This document shows positions 26,348 through 36,549 of a DNA stretch of 64,000 bases, one piece after another. Each line of letters starts with the position of its first letter. Positions within the stretch are counted from its first letter, which is position 1. Location of the stretch: positions 108,232 to 172,231 of the forward strand of contig NZ_WNKF01000012.1 of the NCBI RefSeq assembly GCF_010119225.1, written 5' to 3'. Origin of the DNA: Cyclobacterium roseum (GTDB lineage Bacteria; Bacteroidota; Bacteroidia; Cytophagales; Cyclobacteriaceae). The notes below the pieces were generated by a model, which searched no databases, was not told where the DNA came from, and was given only the letters and a program-made list of their open reading frames with translations. The translations under genes were made by a program, and so were the position numbers.

Positions 26348-27757
26348 ATGAAAGAATCAAATACTAACACCGACAACAGCTTTCAGAAATACGAAGAGAA
26401 TAAAATGGTGGTGATTTTGAAAGATTCCCTTGATGACTACGACTGTGAATGTTTAAGGGAGAAAATCAATAATGAAGTAAAGGAGCAATTTAAAAAGGAG
26501 GAAAAACCAGAGGATGAATTTGCCGCATTTGAAAGGGATCCCAGTCTTAGCATAGAGAATATTGAGCTTTGGAAAAACATCAAACCAGATATCGTAGGAA
26601 GGGTGATACGGTCTCATACTGGTGCAAACAGGGTACGTGAAGGAGATTTCGTTTTTAATTATAAAAATGGCTTCCATGAAGAAACAGCACCGGAAAACAA
26701 AGAATATGAATCGTTATGGGTTCATGCCGGGCAAAACACGGACCCGGAGGAGGTACTTATTGCGGTGTTGGATACTGGTGTCAACAGAGAAGTTATTCCG
26801 GAAGATTACCTTTGGAAAATGAAAATTGAAAACCCCGAAACCAATGAATTTCAATATGTAAGGGGGGTTAATTTCCTGGTTGAAGAACAGAATAAAGACC
26901 AGAATCTGTACGGAAAGTACGAAATAAATGACGATCACAAAGGTAGCCATGGGACTTTGGTGAATGCAATGATAATTGAGCAGTTCAAAGCCGCCGGCAA
27001 ATCGGTTAAGATCATGAATTTAAAAACCCACAATTATAATGGAGAGGGTAATTTATTTTCCATGGTTTGTGCCATTCGGTTTGCAGAAAAACACGGCGCC
27101 AAAATTATCAATGCTAGTTGGGGTTTTTACAGCAACGAATTAGATGTATTAGAGCCTTTGAAAGAGTTGATTACCGCATCTTTAGCGAAAAAGGGAGTTG
27201 TTTTTGTAGCTGCAGCAGGTAATGCCTCACCCCTGGATGACGATATATTTTTGCAAAATTTAAACCAAAAAGGAGGGGATGCCAGAAACCTATCGGATCA
27301 TCATTTTTTTCCGGCATATTTCGGATTTGACCTGGATGAGAATAAAAAAAACATAATTGTAGTGACAACTCTTAGCCGGGAGGGGGAATCCCGATCGGTC
27401 AGTCTCAAACAGAACTATTCTTCAAAAGTGGTAGATTTGGGTATCGTGGCCGACCAGTCGGAAGGAGGGCTGGAAAAGCAGGTGTTCAAAGTCCCACTTA
27501 AAGCAAAGCAAAATTTGCTTGCCAAGGGAAATGGTCAAAGCAATCCACTGGTTTTTGGTTCCTCATTCGCTGCAGCCAAAGCCACCGGATTGATAGGGGC
27601 AAACTTTAAAGATATCTTCCTTGAAGAATCAAAAGTCAAGACAAAGCATTATTTATTTCAAAATGAGGTGGCAGCAACGCTATTGAGCGAAGATGAACAA
27701 TTAATTGATAAAATAATTGACGGTAGGTATTGGGAGAATGGTGCCGAAATAGCATAA
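26348..27757 (+). CDS. Subtilisin-like (S8) serine protease, cytoplasmic
   Basis: A 469-residue protein with no signal peptide. The catalytic triad of the S8 family is readable: D142 in A-V-L-D-T-G-V, H201 in S-H-G-T-L, and S406 in G-S-S-F-A-A-A (the usual T before Ser is replaced by S), with the oxyanion Asn292 in A-A-A-G-N-A-S. An N-terminal ~120 residues, very acidic and Lys-rich, could be a pro- or targeting domain. It lies 185 bases after tssO and 29 bases before the TPR-CHAT gene, suggesting co-expression with the latter. Candidates for its role are a T6SS-linked effector or maturase, or a protease module working with CHAT; the sequence does not decide. Confidence 0.85.
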   Translation: MKESNTNTDNSFQKYEENKMVVILKDSLDDYDCECLREKINNEVKEQFKKEEKPEDEFAAFERDPSLSIENIELWKNIKPDIVGRVIRSHTGANRVREGDFVFNYKNGFHEETAPENKEYESLWVHAGQNTDPEEVLIAVLDTGVNREVIPEDYLWKMKIENPETNEFQYVRGVNFLVEEQNKDQNLYGKYEINDDHKGSHGTLVNAMIIEQFKAAGKSVKIMNLKTHNYNGEGNLFSMVCAIRFAEKHGAKIINASWGFYSNELDVLEPLKELITASLAKKGVVFVAAAGNASPLDDDIFLQNLNQKGGDARNLSDHHFFPAYFGFDLDENKKNIIVVTTLSREGESRSVSLKQNYSSKVVDLGIVADQSEGGLEKQVFKVPLKAKQNLLAKGNGQSNPLVFGSSFAAAKATGLIGANFKDIFLEESKVKTKHYLFQNEVAATLLSEDEQLIDKIIDGRYWENGAEIA

Positions 27758-27786
27758 GATAGCTATCTCAAAATTTTAATTTCTTG

Positions 27787-30582
27787 ATGAAATACAGGGC
27801 CTTATACGTATGCTTTTGGGTTTTTTATAGTCCTTTTTGTTTTTCTCAGACGAGTGAAGGTAATCGGGACTGGGAAAAGGAATACCAAGGCTTGGTTCGG
27901 AAACATGAAAAAATGCCAGACAGTATTATAGTTCATTTAGAGGAACTGCAGTCACTGGTTTCTCATTACGAAAAATCCCAGAGTCCGAGAGATAGTACCT
28001 ATCTGAAATTAATCAACCGGCTGGGTGACTGGAACTGTAAAACTGGAAATTTTGATCAGGGTTTGGCTATTTTGGAATCAGGTTTAAAATACTGCAAAAA
28101 TTCAGACGAAACCGATATTGACCCCTCTTTTTCAGCAATTTTATACTATAACTTAGGGTTCTATTATGAAAAATTGAATCAACATGATACGTTTCAAAAG
28201 TACATGGATAGTTGCATTTTCATTGCAAGAGAGTTCCCAAAAAGATTTGAAAATGGCATCTATGCCTTCGAGAAATTATTACTCCATTTTTTGAATAACG
28301 GAGAGCACCACCGGAGCCTGCAATTGGCTGATCAAGGGCTGTTATTTGCTGGCAACAGAGAAGGAAACGGGCAAGTTATTCTGCTTTACCTGCAGAAAAC
28401 CCAAGCGTTGTTATTGGATAATTTGCTTGAAGAGGCAAGGGATAATATGGATGAGGTCTTCGGCATACTGTCTAGAAGTAGTGAAAGCGAGAAATATGTT
28501 GGCTTGGTAAATTTTAATATGGGCTATCTTTCGGAAATGGAAGGGAATTACCGGCAGGCAATAGAATATTACCAAAAATCGCTTGATTACAGTGTAAAAA
28601 ATTTAAATTACACGGATAGCTATAAGGCATTAAACAATATCGGAAATATTTATAATACGATATTAGATCAGCCCCAAAAGGCACTGGAATCATACGAAAA
28701 AAGTATTGAGTTTCTTGAATTGCTGAAGGACAATATCGGGCTAGCTACGGTTTTTAACAATATTGGATATCTTCATCTTCAAAAGAAAAACTATAAGGAA
28801 GCCTTAAGGTATTTTCAAAAAGGATTTTTTGCTTTACCCATGGATTTTAAAGATACACTGCTTACTACAAATCCTTCAATAAGTGCTATAAAGAGAGCTG
28901 GAAATGAACATATTACTTTTAGTTTAAACTTCAACAAGGCGGAAACGTTTTTATATTATTTCAAAAGTGAAGGTAAAGAGGAGCACCTTAGAGCCGCTCT
29001 GGAAACCTTCAAACTGGCAGACTTATCCATCAATTTAATGCGTTGGAATCAGCGGAACGACCAATCTAAACTTTATTGGAGAGAAGAGTCCAAATCAATG
29101 TATGAACTGGCCATTGAAACCTGTTACCTATTAAAAGACACAGAAAGTGCCCTGTATTTTTTTGAAAAAAGCAGGGCAGTTTTGCTAAACGATAAACTCA
29201 GTGAACTCGGTGCGCATAAGTTTTTGGATCCGGAGGACGCTGCCAAAGAAGAAGAATTTAGATTAAAATTAGTTTCCTTAGAAAGGAAATTGTCCGGCAC
29301 CCCGCAAACGAGTCCTTTTTATCAAAAGTTGGGTAACGAAAAATTTCAAGTTCAGGTAGATTATGAAAAATTTATAAAATCCCTGGAAAATAAATACCCC
29401 AGGTATTACCAGTACAAATACGACACCACGGTTGTTTCTTTGGAAGACATGACAGAAAAGGTGCTGGAGCCTGATCAGGCCTATCTTGGTTATTTTGTGG
29501 GAGAAAAAAATGTATATGCACTGACCATTGATTCCGATTCAGCAACTATCCACAAAATGCCAGTGGGGGATTTCCCGGACCAGGCCGAAGAATTATTGTT
29601 GCTAACATCCAGTCAAAGCAGCCTCAATCAAAATTACTCCCGATACCTGCAACTCGCCCATGAGTTGTATCTTTCCTATTTTCAGCCACTGGCATTGTCA
29701 AGTAAGCGAATTCTAATTTCCCCGGATGACTATTTTATTCCCTTTGAAATGTTGATTGAAGACCCGGAGGATTCATTCAGTTTCCTGATTGCTGACCATG
29801 CTTTCAGTTATACGTATTCGGCAGGTTTTCTGCTGAAAAACAAAAAATTGGACCGGAATGAGACCGCAGCCTTGCTAGGAATGGCCCCGGAAGAGTTTCA
29901 ACCGCATTTGCAGCAGACTTCCCTGCTGGGCTCCGGCCAATCCCTAAACCGTTTGAAGGAGCATTTTTCCAGGTATCAGGTATTCACTGGCCAGGAGGCC
30001 ACCAAAGAAAAGTTTCTGAGGCAGTTAGCTAAAAATGACATTGTTCATTTGTATTCTCATGCAGTAGCAGATGATGCAGGGAGCGAACCTAAGCTATACT
30101 TTTCAGATTCCACCATCTTGGTTTCTGAACTTCGAGTGTTAGGTAATTTGCCGACCCAACTCATTATACTTTCTGCCTGCAACACAGGGGTAGGGAAAAA
30201 TGTGCCAGGAGAAGGTGTTTTTAGTTTGGCACGAGGCTTTGCAGCAGCCGGAATACCTTCAAGTATTACTTCACTTTGGCCCATAGACAATAAAGCTACA
30301 TTTCAACTTTCGGAAATGTTTTATGAAAGCCTGGGTCAAGGAAATCCAACCGATCTCGCCCTGCAGGAAGCCAAATTACGGTTTATAAAGGATAATCCTG
30401 GAAATTATCAGCTGCCTTATTTTTGGGCAGCTGAAGTAGTGATAGGGAAGTCTTATGCATTCAACACCAAAACAAATAATAATTATTTGTGGTATTTTCT
30501 ACTCGTTGTTTTAGTTGTCGGGCTGATTACTTTTAGAATTAGACGAGGAAATTTTCTGAACTCAAAATCCCGAACCTCTTAA
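27787..30582 (+). CDS. Secreted TPR-CHAT protease-like protein with C-terminal membrane anchor
   Basis: A 931-residue protein. The start is ATG 27787, which gives a clean signal peptide (hydrophobic 5-20, cleavage after C-F-S-Q). About six TPR-type helical repeats follow (~60-340, for example Y-R-Q-A-I-E-Y-Y-Q-K-S-L and A-L-E-S-Y-E-K-S-I). The C-terminal ~300 residues are a CHAT domain of the caspase/separase fold with both catalytic residues present: H758 in L-Y-S-H-A and C798 in I-L-S-A-C-N-T-G. A membrane segment at ~905-921 ends the protein (Y-F-L-L-V-V-L-V-V-G). It therefore probably sits in the periplasm, anchored to the membrane. The pairing with a protease lacking a signal peptide is odd. 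Confidence 0.85.
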   Translation: MKYRALYVCFWVFYSPFCFSQTSEGNRDWEKEYQGLVRKHEKMPDSIIVHLEELQSLVSHYEKSQSPRDSTYLKLINRLGDWNCKTGNFDQGLAILESGLKYCKNSDETDIDPSFSAILYYNLGFYYEKLNQHDTFQKYMDSCIFIAREFPKRFENGIYAFEKLLLHFLNNGEHHRSLQLADQGLLFAGNREGNGQVILLYLQKTQALLLDNLLEEARDNMDEVFGILSRSSESEKYVGLVNFNMGYLSEMEGNYRQAIEYYQKSLDYSVKNLNYTDSYKALNNIGNIYNTILDQPQKALESYEKSIEFLELLKDNIGLATVFNNIGYLHLQKKNYKEALRYFQKGFFALPMDFKDTLLTTNPSISAIKRAGNEHITFSLNFNKAETFLYYFKSEGKEEHLRAALETFKLADLSINLMRWNQRNDQSKLYWREESKSMYELAIETCYLLKDTESALYFFEKSRAVLLNDKLSELGAHKFLDPEDAAKEEEFRLKLVSLERKLSGTPQTSPFYQKLGNEKFQVQVDYEKFIKSLENKYPRYYQYKYDTTVVSLEDMTEKVLEPDQAYLGYFVGEKNVYALTIDSDSATIHKMPVGDFPDQAEELLLLTSSQSSLNQNYSRYLQLAHELYLSYFQPLALSSKRILISPDDYFIPFEMLIEDPEDSFSFLIADHAFSYTYSAGFLLKNKKLDRNETAALLGMAPEEFQPHLQQTSLLGSGQSLNRLKEHFSRYQVFTGQEATKEKFLRQLAKNDIVHLYSHAVADDAGSEPKLYFSDSTILVSELRVLGNLPTQLIILSACNTGVGKNVPGEGVFSLARGFAAAGIPSSITSLWPIDNKATFQLSEMFYESLGQGNPTDLALQEAKLRFIKDNPGNYQLPYFWAAEVVIGKSYAFNTKTNNNYLWYFLLVVLVVGLITFRIRRGNFLNSKSRTS

Positions 30583-30664
30583 GCCCGCACAAGTTTTCCC
30601 GAAAGTTTTGCTTATTTTAAGCGTTAATTTTACCTTTAATCCGTCCAACACATCTAAATAGCCT

Positions 30665-30979
30665 ATGAAGCAGGTAGCTTTTACCATGAAATTGATTCCG
30701 GGAAATGAAGCGGAATACGAACGGAGACATAAGGAAATCTGGCCGGAATTGGCTTCTCTTCTGAGGGAAGCCGGGATAGCGGAATACCATATTTTTCTTG
30801 ATCCAGGCAGTCATACCCTTTTCGCTTTTCAAAACCTAAACGAACAGGGTGCCAACACCGATAACCTTCCGGACAATACCATTATGCAAAAGTGGTGGGC
30901 CTATATGGCCGATTTGATGGAAACCAATGAAGACCAGTCTCCGAAAGTTCAGCCGCTCCAAAAGGTCTTCAGCCTATAA
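30665..30979 (+). CDS. rhaM: L-rhamnose mutarotase
   Basis: A 104-residue protein, the same length as E. coli RhaM, which interconverts alpha and beta L-rhamnose in the cytoplasm. The active-site residues align: Y18, H22 in R-R-H-K-E-I-W-P-E-L, Y41 in A-E-Y-H-I-F, and the W-W pair in Q-K-W-W-A-Y-M. It lies 24 bases before the alpha-L-rhamnosidase gene, in line with uptake and use of rhamnose released by that enzyme. Confidence 0.92.
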   Translation: MKQVAFTMKLIPGNEAEYERRHKEIWPELASLLREAGIAEYHIFLDPGSHTLFAFQNLNEQGANTDNLPDNTIMQKWWAYMADLMETNEDQSPKVQPLQKVFSL

Positions 30980-31002
30980 AATAAAAGCGAACCCTCCCAC
31001 CG

Positions 31003-33819
31003 ATGATGAAACGATATAAAACGTTACAATTAAGTCTATATTCCCTGTTTTTTTTGGCTTTTCTCTTTGGACATGCTGGCTGCCAGCAAGAAGAGCCGTT
31101 TACGCCAATCGTAAAGGCTGGCGAATGGCCGGAAGTGACCCGCAGCGCAAAACCCTGGACGCGGTGGTGGTGGATGGGCAATGCTGTGGACGAGAAAAAC
31201 CTGACAAACCTGCTCCAATCCTATGAAGCCGCAGGTCTGGGCGGACTGGAAATCGCCCCGATTTATGGAGCAAAAGGATTTGAAGATCGTTTTTTGACCT
31301 ACCTTTCTCCGGAGTGGATGGAAATGCTTCATCACACCGTGGCCAAAGCCGATAGCCTGAACATGGGCATTGACCTGACGCAAGGCACTGGCTGGCCCTT
31401 TGGCGGACCGATGGTCCAACCGGAAATGGCTGCCCAGCGAATGGTGATCCAGCAACATACTTATTCCGGCCAAGAGGGATTAGACCGGCCCATCCTGCTT
31501 GAAAGCACCCGCGCCACCCGCTTTGAATACGGGCTGCACACGGTAATGGCCTTTAAGGAAAACGAGACTCCGGTAAACCTTACCAGCCAAATTGACGATT
31601 CCGGAGAATTGTCCTGGGACGCTTCCGGAAAATGGGAGCTGGTGGCGGTATTTATGGCGCAAACCGGTCAGATGGTCAAAAGGGCGGCACCCGGTGGACA
31701 GGGCTTTACCCTGGACCATTATTCCAAAGAGTCCGTCAATGACTACCTCTCGCATTTTGAAGAGGCCTTTAAAGAGGATTTTCCCGGGATACGGGCATTT
31801 TATAACGATAGCTTTGAAGTGTATGGGGCGGATTTCACGGAGAATTTTTTTCAGTTCTTTCAGGAAAAGCGAGGATACGACCTGCGGAATCATTTACCGG
31901 AATTGCTGGCAGAAGAACCGGACGAACGCAGTGCCCGATTAAAGTCCGATTACCGGGAGACGATCAACGACATGCTTCTGGAGAACTTTACCGGACAATG
32001 GACTGACTGGGCCAACAGGCAGGGCAAACTAACTAAAAACCAAGCGCACGGTTCACCGGGAAACCTACTGGACCTGTATGCCCGGGTGGACATACCCGAG
32101 GGGGAAACCTTCGGTTCCAGTTATTTTCCCATACCCGGTATTCGAAGGGACAGTGCAGACATCCGAAACGTGGATCCCGATCCTATCATGCTAAAATTTG
32201 CCTCTTCTGCGGCACATTTGACCGGAAAAAACCTGGTTTCCACGGAGACCTTTACCTGGCTGGGAGAGCATTTTAAATCTGCTTTCTCACAAGCAAAACC
32301 GGAATTGGAGCAGGCTTTTCTGGCGGGAATCAACCATATGTTTTACCATGGAGTGACCTACTCTCCCGAAGAGGTGGATTTTCCGGGATGGTTATTTTAT
32401 GCTTCTTTGAATCTGAATACACATAACAGCCTATGGCCCCATTTTAGAGGCTTTAATGAGTATATACAGCGTGTTCAGTCGGTGCTGCAGTCCGGAACGC
32501 CGGATAACGAACTGCTAATGTACTGGCCGGTGTATGATGTGTGGGCGGATCCGGAAGGCTTATCCAAGATGTTGACCGTACATGGGATTGATGAGTGGTT
32601 GCATCCCACTCCATTTTATAAGGGTTCCAAGATGCTGATGGAAAAGGGATTCGGATTGGATTTTGTCTCAGATGACTTGATTGGGGATTTACAGGTTTCG
32701 GATGGCCACCTTTCTTCAGCCAATGGAACATACAGCGCTCAGGTTTTGGTGGTGCCAAAGCTTACGTATATGCCGGTAGCCACGCTGGAGCGGATCCTTT
32801 CTCTGGCGGAAAAAGGGGCAAAAGTAGTTTTTCAGCAGGTGCCCACCGAAGTTCCCGGGTTTAACGATTTCACTTCCAGAAAGGAAGCATTGAATTCATT
32901 ATGGGAGTCGTTGGCATTTGAAGCAACTGCCGGCTCACAACTGGCAAAAGTAGGAAGTGGACAGGTAATCTTATCGGAAGACCTGCTTCAGGCCATGGAA
33001 TTGGCGGGCCTGGAACGGGAAACGCTGGTGGATGAAGGGCTTCAGTATATCCGTCGAAATCTTAAGGGGGAGCGGTACTATTACCTGGTGAACCATTCCG
33101 CTGAAGCAGTAAACAGCTATATCCCGCTGAAGTACGGGGCGAATGAGGCGGTGCTGATGGATCCCGAAATAGGAAAGGTAGGGTTGGCACAAAACCGTGG
33201 AGAAAAGGGGGAATTTGAAGTAAGGGTAAATCTGGACCCGGGGAAATCGCTGATCGTTCATTTGCTGCAGCAAGATTCCGAAGGCATTTCCGAGTGGAAG
33301 TACAGCCATTCTGAGCCGGACCTTATCCCGGTAGAAGGTCCCTGGACGCTAACCTTTACAGCAGGGGGTCCGACGCTTCCGGAAGCGCAACAATTGGAAG
33401 AAGTTCAGCCCTGGACCAAATTGGAAAATGAAGAAGTCCTGCATTTTTCCGGACAGGCTTTATACGAAACAAAATTAGACCTCAACCTGAGTCAAGGCGC
33501 AAAATACGTATTGAATTTGGGTAAGGTATTGGAAAGTGCACGGGTGTGGATCAATGGACAGGAAGTAGGTTTTGCCTTTGGCATACCCTTTAAGCTGGAT
33601 GTAAGCGATTACCTTCAAAATGGGACGAATGAAATTAAAATAGAGGTGGCCAATCTTATGGCTAATCGCATCCGTTACCTGGACCAGCAGGGGGTTACCT
33701 GGAGAAATTACCATGAAATCAATTTTGTGAACATCGATTACGGGCCTTTTGATGCTTCTGGCTGGGACATCATGCCTTCCGGTCTCGCAGGTCCGGTCAA
33801 CATCGAAATTCACCCTTGA
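31003..33819 (+). CDS. GH106-type alpha-L-rhamnosidase
   Basis: A 938-residue exported glycoside hydrolase; the start is one of two adjacent ATGs (31003/31006). The N-terminus is a signal sequence ending near G-H-A-G-C27; His at -3 makes the lipobox imperfect, so either lipoprotein or periplasmic. The family region starts at W-P-x-x-T-R-S-A-K-P-W-T-R-W-W-W-M-G (~44-61), then G-L-G-G-L-E-I and Y-L-S-P-E-W, typical of GH106. The C-terminal ~110 residues form a jelly-roll sugar-binding domain with A-R-V-W-I-N-G. It releases terminal L-rhamnose from plant or algal polysaccharide; the exact substrate is unknown. Confidence 0.85.
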   Translation: MMKRYKTLQLSLYSLFFLAFLFGHAGCQQEEPFTPIVKAGEWPEVTRSAKPWTRWWWMGNAVDEKNLTNLLQSYEAAGLGGLEIAPIYGAKGFEDRFLTYLSPEWMEMLHHTVAKADSLNMGIDLTQGTGWPFGGPMVQPEMAAQRMVIQQHTYSGQEGLDRPILLESTRATRFEYGLHTVMAFKENETPVNLTSQIDDSGELSWDASGKWELVAVFMAQTGQMVKRAAPGGQGFTLDHYSKESVNDYLSHFEEAFKEDFPGIRAFYNDSFEVYGADFTENFFQFFQEKRGYDLRNHLPELLAEEPDERSARLKSDYRETINDMLLENFTGQWTDWANRQGKLTKNQAHGSPGNLLDLYARVDIPEGETFGSSYFPIPGIRRDSADIRNVDPDPIMLKFASSAAHLTGKNLVSTETFTWLGEHFKSAFSQAKPELEQAFLAGINHMFYHGVTYSPEEVDFPGWLFYASLNLNTHNSLWPHFRGFNEYIQRVQSVLQSGTPDNELLMYWPVYDVWADPEGLSKMLTVHGIDEWLHPTPFYKGSKMLMEKGFGLDFVSDDLIGDLQVSDGHLSSANGTYSAQVLVVPKLTYMPVATLERILSLAEKGAKVVFQQVPTEVPGFNDFTSRKEALNSLWESLAFEATAGSQLAKVGSGQVILSEDLLQAMELAGLERETLVDEGLQYIRRNLKGERYYYLVNHSAEAVNSYIPLKYGANEAVLMDPEIGKVGLAQNRGEKGEFEVRVNLDPGKSLIVHLLQQDSEGISEWKYSHSEPDLIPVEGPWTLTFTAGGPTLPEAQQLEEVQPWTKLENEEVLHFSGQALYETKLDLNLSQGAKYVLNLGKVLESARVWINGQEVGFAFGIPFKLDVSDYLQNGTNEIKIEVANLMANRIRYLDQQGVTWRNYHEINFVNIDYGPFDASGWDIMPSGLAGPVNIEIHP

Positions 33820-33905
33820 TAGAAATAGTAGTTGTACGGATTGCCAAATTCAATTAAATAAGGTGAAATGTTACTATTGAGGAATATTTAATTAATTTTA
33901 AATGT

Positions 33906-33921
33906 ACTTCGTTTGAGAAGT
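33906..33921. promoter_or_regulatory. Candidate operator upstream of gntR-type gene
   Basis: A short inverted repeat ACTTC-N6-GAAGT lies 36 bases before the regulator's start. It could be a self-regulatory binding site, but it was seen only once and no matching copy was noticed before the permease or rhamnosidase genes. Confidence 0.25.
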
Positions 33922-33956
33922 GTAGGACTGTAGCTGCTTAAAATAACCTGAATCCC

Positions 33957-35006
33957 ATGATTGAAGTAAAGACCCTCATCCGCTTGGATGAAAATTCGCG
34001 AATTCCTAAATACCAGCAAATTGTCAATTCCATTATTGAAGATATTGAAGGTTGCCAGTTGCAGGTAGGGGATAAGATTCCTTCCATCAACGAAATAAGT
34101 GAAGAACATTACCTTTCCAGGGATACGGTAGAGAAGGCCTACAATCAATTAAAAGAAAAAAAAATTATTCTTTCTGTAAAAGGGAAGGGCTATTATGTAG
34201 CTAAGAACATCTCCACTTCCAAAGTGAGCATATTGTTTTTGCTCAATAAGCTCAGCAACTACAAGCTAAAAACCTACAACTCTTTCATTAACAGCATGGG
34301 TGCGGACGCGCAGGTAGATTTAAATATTTACCATTGCGACCCTAAATTGCTAATGAATATTCTCAATGAAAACCGGGGAGGCTACGATTATTACGTACTG
34401 ATGCCCCATTTCAAAGACGAAAACCAGGGTCATTACAATTTGGATACCGAGGTAATGAAGTGTCTGAGAAAGATTCCTGCGGATAAATTGATTGTGATGG
34501 ACAATCAAATACCACAACTGGGAGACGAGGTTTCGGCTATCTACCAGGATTTTAAAAATGATATTTACAATGCCCTCTGTGAGGGAATATTTCAGTTGCA
34601 GCATTACGAAAAGTTGATGTTGGTATATCCAAACGATACCGTTTACCCCTACCCCAAAGAAATCATGGAGGGTTTTAAAAAGTTTTGCCGTGATTTTGAT
34701 TTTGATTTTGAGATCCTGGAAACCGTATATGCCGAAATGGAATTGAGGCATAAGGATGCTTTCATCGTGATTGAGGAAAACGATTTGGTAAACCTGGTAA
34801 AACAGGTACGCGAACAGGACTTTAAATTGGGAGTTGATATTGGGATTATTTCCTACAATGATACTCCTTTGAAGGAGCTTTTGGGTATTACCGTCATATC
34901 AACCGATTTTAGGCTAATGGGCGAGACGGCTGCCTATATGATCAAAAAGAATAAAAAAGAATCGGTTAAAAATGTATTCAAATTTATAAACCGGGGGTCA
35001 GTTTAA
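33957..35006 (+). CDS. GntR-family regulator with sugar-binding-type C-terminal domain
   Basis: A 349-residue regulator. Residues ~10-75 are a GntR winged helix: K-Y-Q-Q-I-V-N-S-I, then G-D-K-I-P-S-I-N-E-I-S, then L-S-R-D-T-V-E-K-A-Y-N-Q-L, then K-G-K-G-Y-Y-V. The C-terminal ~260 residues resemble the periplasmic-binding-protein (LacI-like) fold rather than the FadR or UTRA domains, as in several Bacteroidota sugar regulators. It lies between the rhamnosidase and the permease, so it probably controls the local rhamnose genes. The effector is unknown. Confidence 0.8.
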   Translation: MIEVKTLIRLDENSRIPKYQQIVNSIIEDIEGCQLQVGDKIPSINEISEEHYLSRDTVEKAYNQLKEKKIILSVKGKGYYVAKNISTSKVSILFLLNKLSNYKLKTYNSFINSMGADAQVDLNIYHCDPKLLMNILNENRGGYDYYVLMPHFKDENQGHYNLDTEVMKCLRKIPADKLIVMDNQIPQLGDEVSAIYQDFKNDIYNALCEGIFQLQHYEKLMLVYPNDTVYPYPKEIMEGFKKFCRDFDFDFEILETVYAEMELRHKDAFIVIEENDLVNLVKQVREQDFKLGVDIGIISYNDTPLKELLGITVISTDFRLMGETAAYMIKKNKKESVKNVFKFINRGSV

Positions 35007-35160
35007 TAATCAACGAACAATCCCAATTTAGTTTATGGGTTTATTTATAGATACATATGTCTTACATCGGTTCACATATCCCTGGCCGAATTTCATTTTT
35101 AATCAACATCCAAACAAGGTAAGTAAAACAAGCTTTTGACTCTCTCAGTAACCAAATTCT

Positions 35161-36549
35161 ATGGAAAAAAATAAAAGTCTGGTAGCGCGCTTGAATTCCG
35201 TAAATGAATACGAGCAGGAAGCCATACCCGCCAATAAATTAAAAGGTTGGAGGAGCTTTCTAGGAACCTATGCCGGAGAGCATACCGCAGGTACCGAATT
35301 TGTAATCGGTCCTTTATTCGTGGCACATGGTGCCAGTGCCATTGATTTGGTTACGGGGTTGATTCTGGGAAATATCCTGGCCGTCTTAAGCTGGGCGTTT
35401 TTGACAGCAAAAATAGCCGTAAAAACCCGGGTCACCCTTTATTATTTATTGGAAAAAGTTGCAGGGAATAGGTTTACCCTCATTTACAATTTGGTAAATG
35501 CGGGATTGTTTTGCTTTTTAGCCGGATCCATGATAGCGGTAGCGGCGACAGCCGTGGGAATTCCCTTCGATATGGCCATGCCACAGTTGACCGATGTCTA
35601 TCCCAACAATTTGGGATGGGTGCTTACGGTTTTTGCTGTGGGAACCATCACCACCATTATTGCCATGTTTGGCTTTGATCAGGTATCCAAATTTGCCATG
35701 GTAGCAGCTCCCTGGATGATCATGATATTCATTGCTGCCGCCCTGGCTGTATTGCCCCGGTTGGGAGTTACTGATGCGGGTTCGTTCTGGTCAGTCGCCG
35801 AGAGCACCATTTGGACCGGGGTTCCGCTGGAAGGCCAAAGTAAGTTTGGATTCTGGCATATTTTGTTTTTTGCCTGGTTTTGTAACATGGCCATGCACAT
35901 AGGCATGGCAGACCTTTCCTTGCTACGCTACGCCAAAAAATGGCAGTATGGCTTCTCGTCTGCTACCGGAGTATTTCTGGGCCATTTTATCGCCTGGATA
36001 GCCTCCGGGATATTGTATTCCTTGTTTTTGATTGAATCCGAGGGGAGTCTTACCTTTGCTCCCGGACCCATTGCCTACAGTGCGGTGGGAGTTGCGGGAG
36101 CCATCTGTGTAGTGGTAGCGGGTTGGACCACTGCCAATCCTACGCTATACCGAGCCGGACTCGCCATTCAATCCATCAATCCCCGTTGGAAAACCTGGAA
36201 AGTCACCTTATTTGTAGGCTTATTTACCACTATTGCGGCCTGTTTTCCGGCCTTGGTGATGATGCTTCTGGAATTTGTAGCCCTTTACGGATTGATCCTA
36301 ATGCCTGTAGGGGCCGTTATATTTATTGACGTGTACCTGCTTGAAAAAATTGGCCTTACATCCAATTATGCCCAGGTTAGTGGTAAACGTCTGAACAGTG
36401 CGGTAGCCATCACCTGGTTGGTCACCCTGGCTTTTTGTTTGCTACTCAACCTGATGGTAGGGGTGGAAATCTTCTTCCTTGGACTGCCTGGATGGTTTGT
36501 GGCTGTTTTGGTATATGTCATTGCCAGTAAAATCACCCAACGAAAATGA
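35161..36549 (+). CDS. NCS1-family permease
   Basis: A 462-residue integral membrane protein with about 12 hydrophobic segments. The N-terminus (W-R-S-F-L-G-T-Y-A-G-E-H-T-A-G-T-E-F) and the G-W-T-T-A-N-P-T-L-Y-R-A-G-L segment near residues 321-334 are typical of the NCS1 cytosine/purine permease superfamily. Substrates of classic members are nucleobases or hydantoins. Here the gene sits in a rhamnose locus with its own regulator, which suggests a different, sugar-related substrate, but that is inference. It overlaps the next small gene by four bases (ATGA). Confidence 0.75.
   Translation: MEKNKSLVARLNSVNEYEQEAIPANKLKGWRSFLGTYAGEHTAGTEFVIGPLFVAHGASAIDLVTGLILGNILAVLSWAFLTAKIAVKTRVTLYYLLEKVAGNRFTLIYNLVNAGLFCFLAGSMIAVAATAVGIPFDMAMPQLTDVYPNNLGWVLTVFAVGTITTIIAMFGFDQVSKFAMVAAPWMIMIFIAAALAVLPRLGVTDAGSFWSVAESTIWTGVPLEGQSKFGFWHILFFAWFCNMAMHIGMADLSLLRYAKKWQYGFSSATGVFLGHFIAWIASGILYSLFLIESEGSLTFAPGPIAYSAVGVAGAICVVVAGWTTANPTLYRAGLAIQSINPRWKTWKVTLFVGLFTTIAACFPALVMMLLEFVALYGLILMPVGAVIFIDVYLLEKIGLTSNYAQVSGKRLNSAVAITWLVTLAFCLLLNLMVGVEIFFLGLPGWFVAVLVYVIASKITQRK

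Noticed and set aside
31003..36549. Polysaccharide utilisation locus (SusCD type)
   Set aside because: No SusC or SusD pair is present; only a rhamnosidase, mutarotase, regulator and permease.
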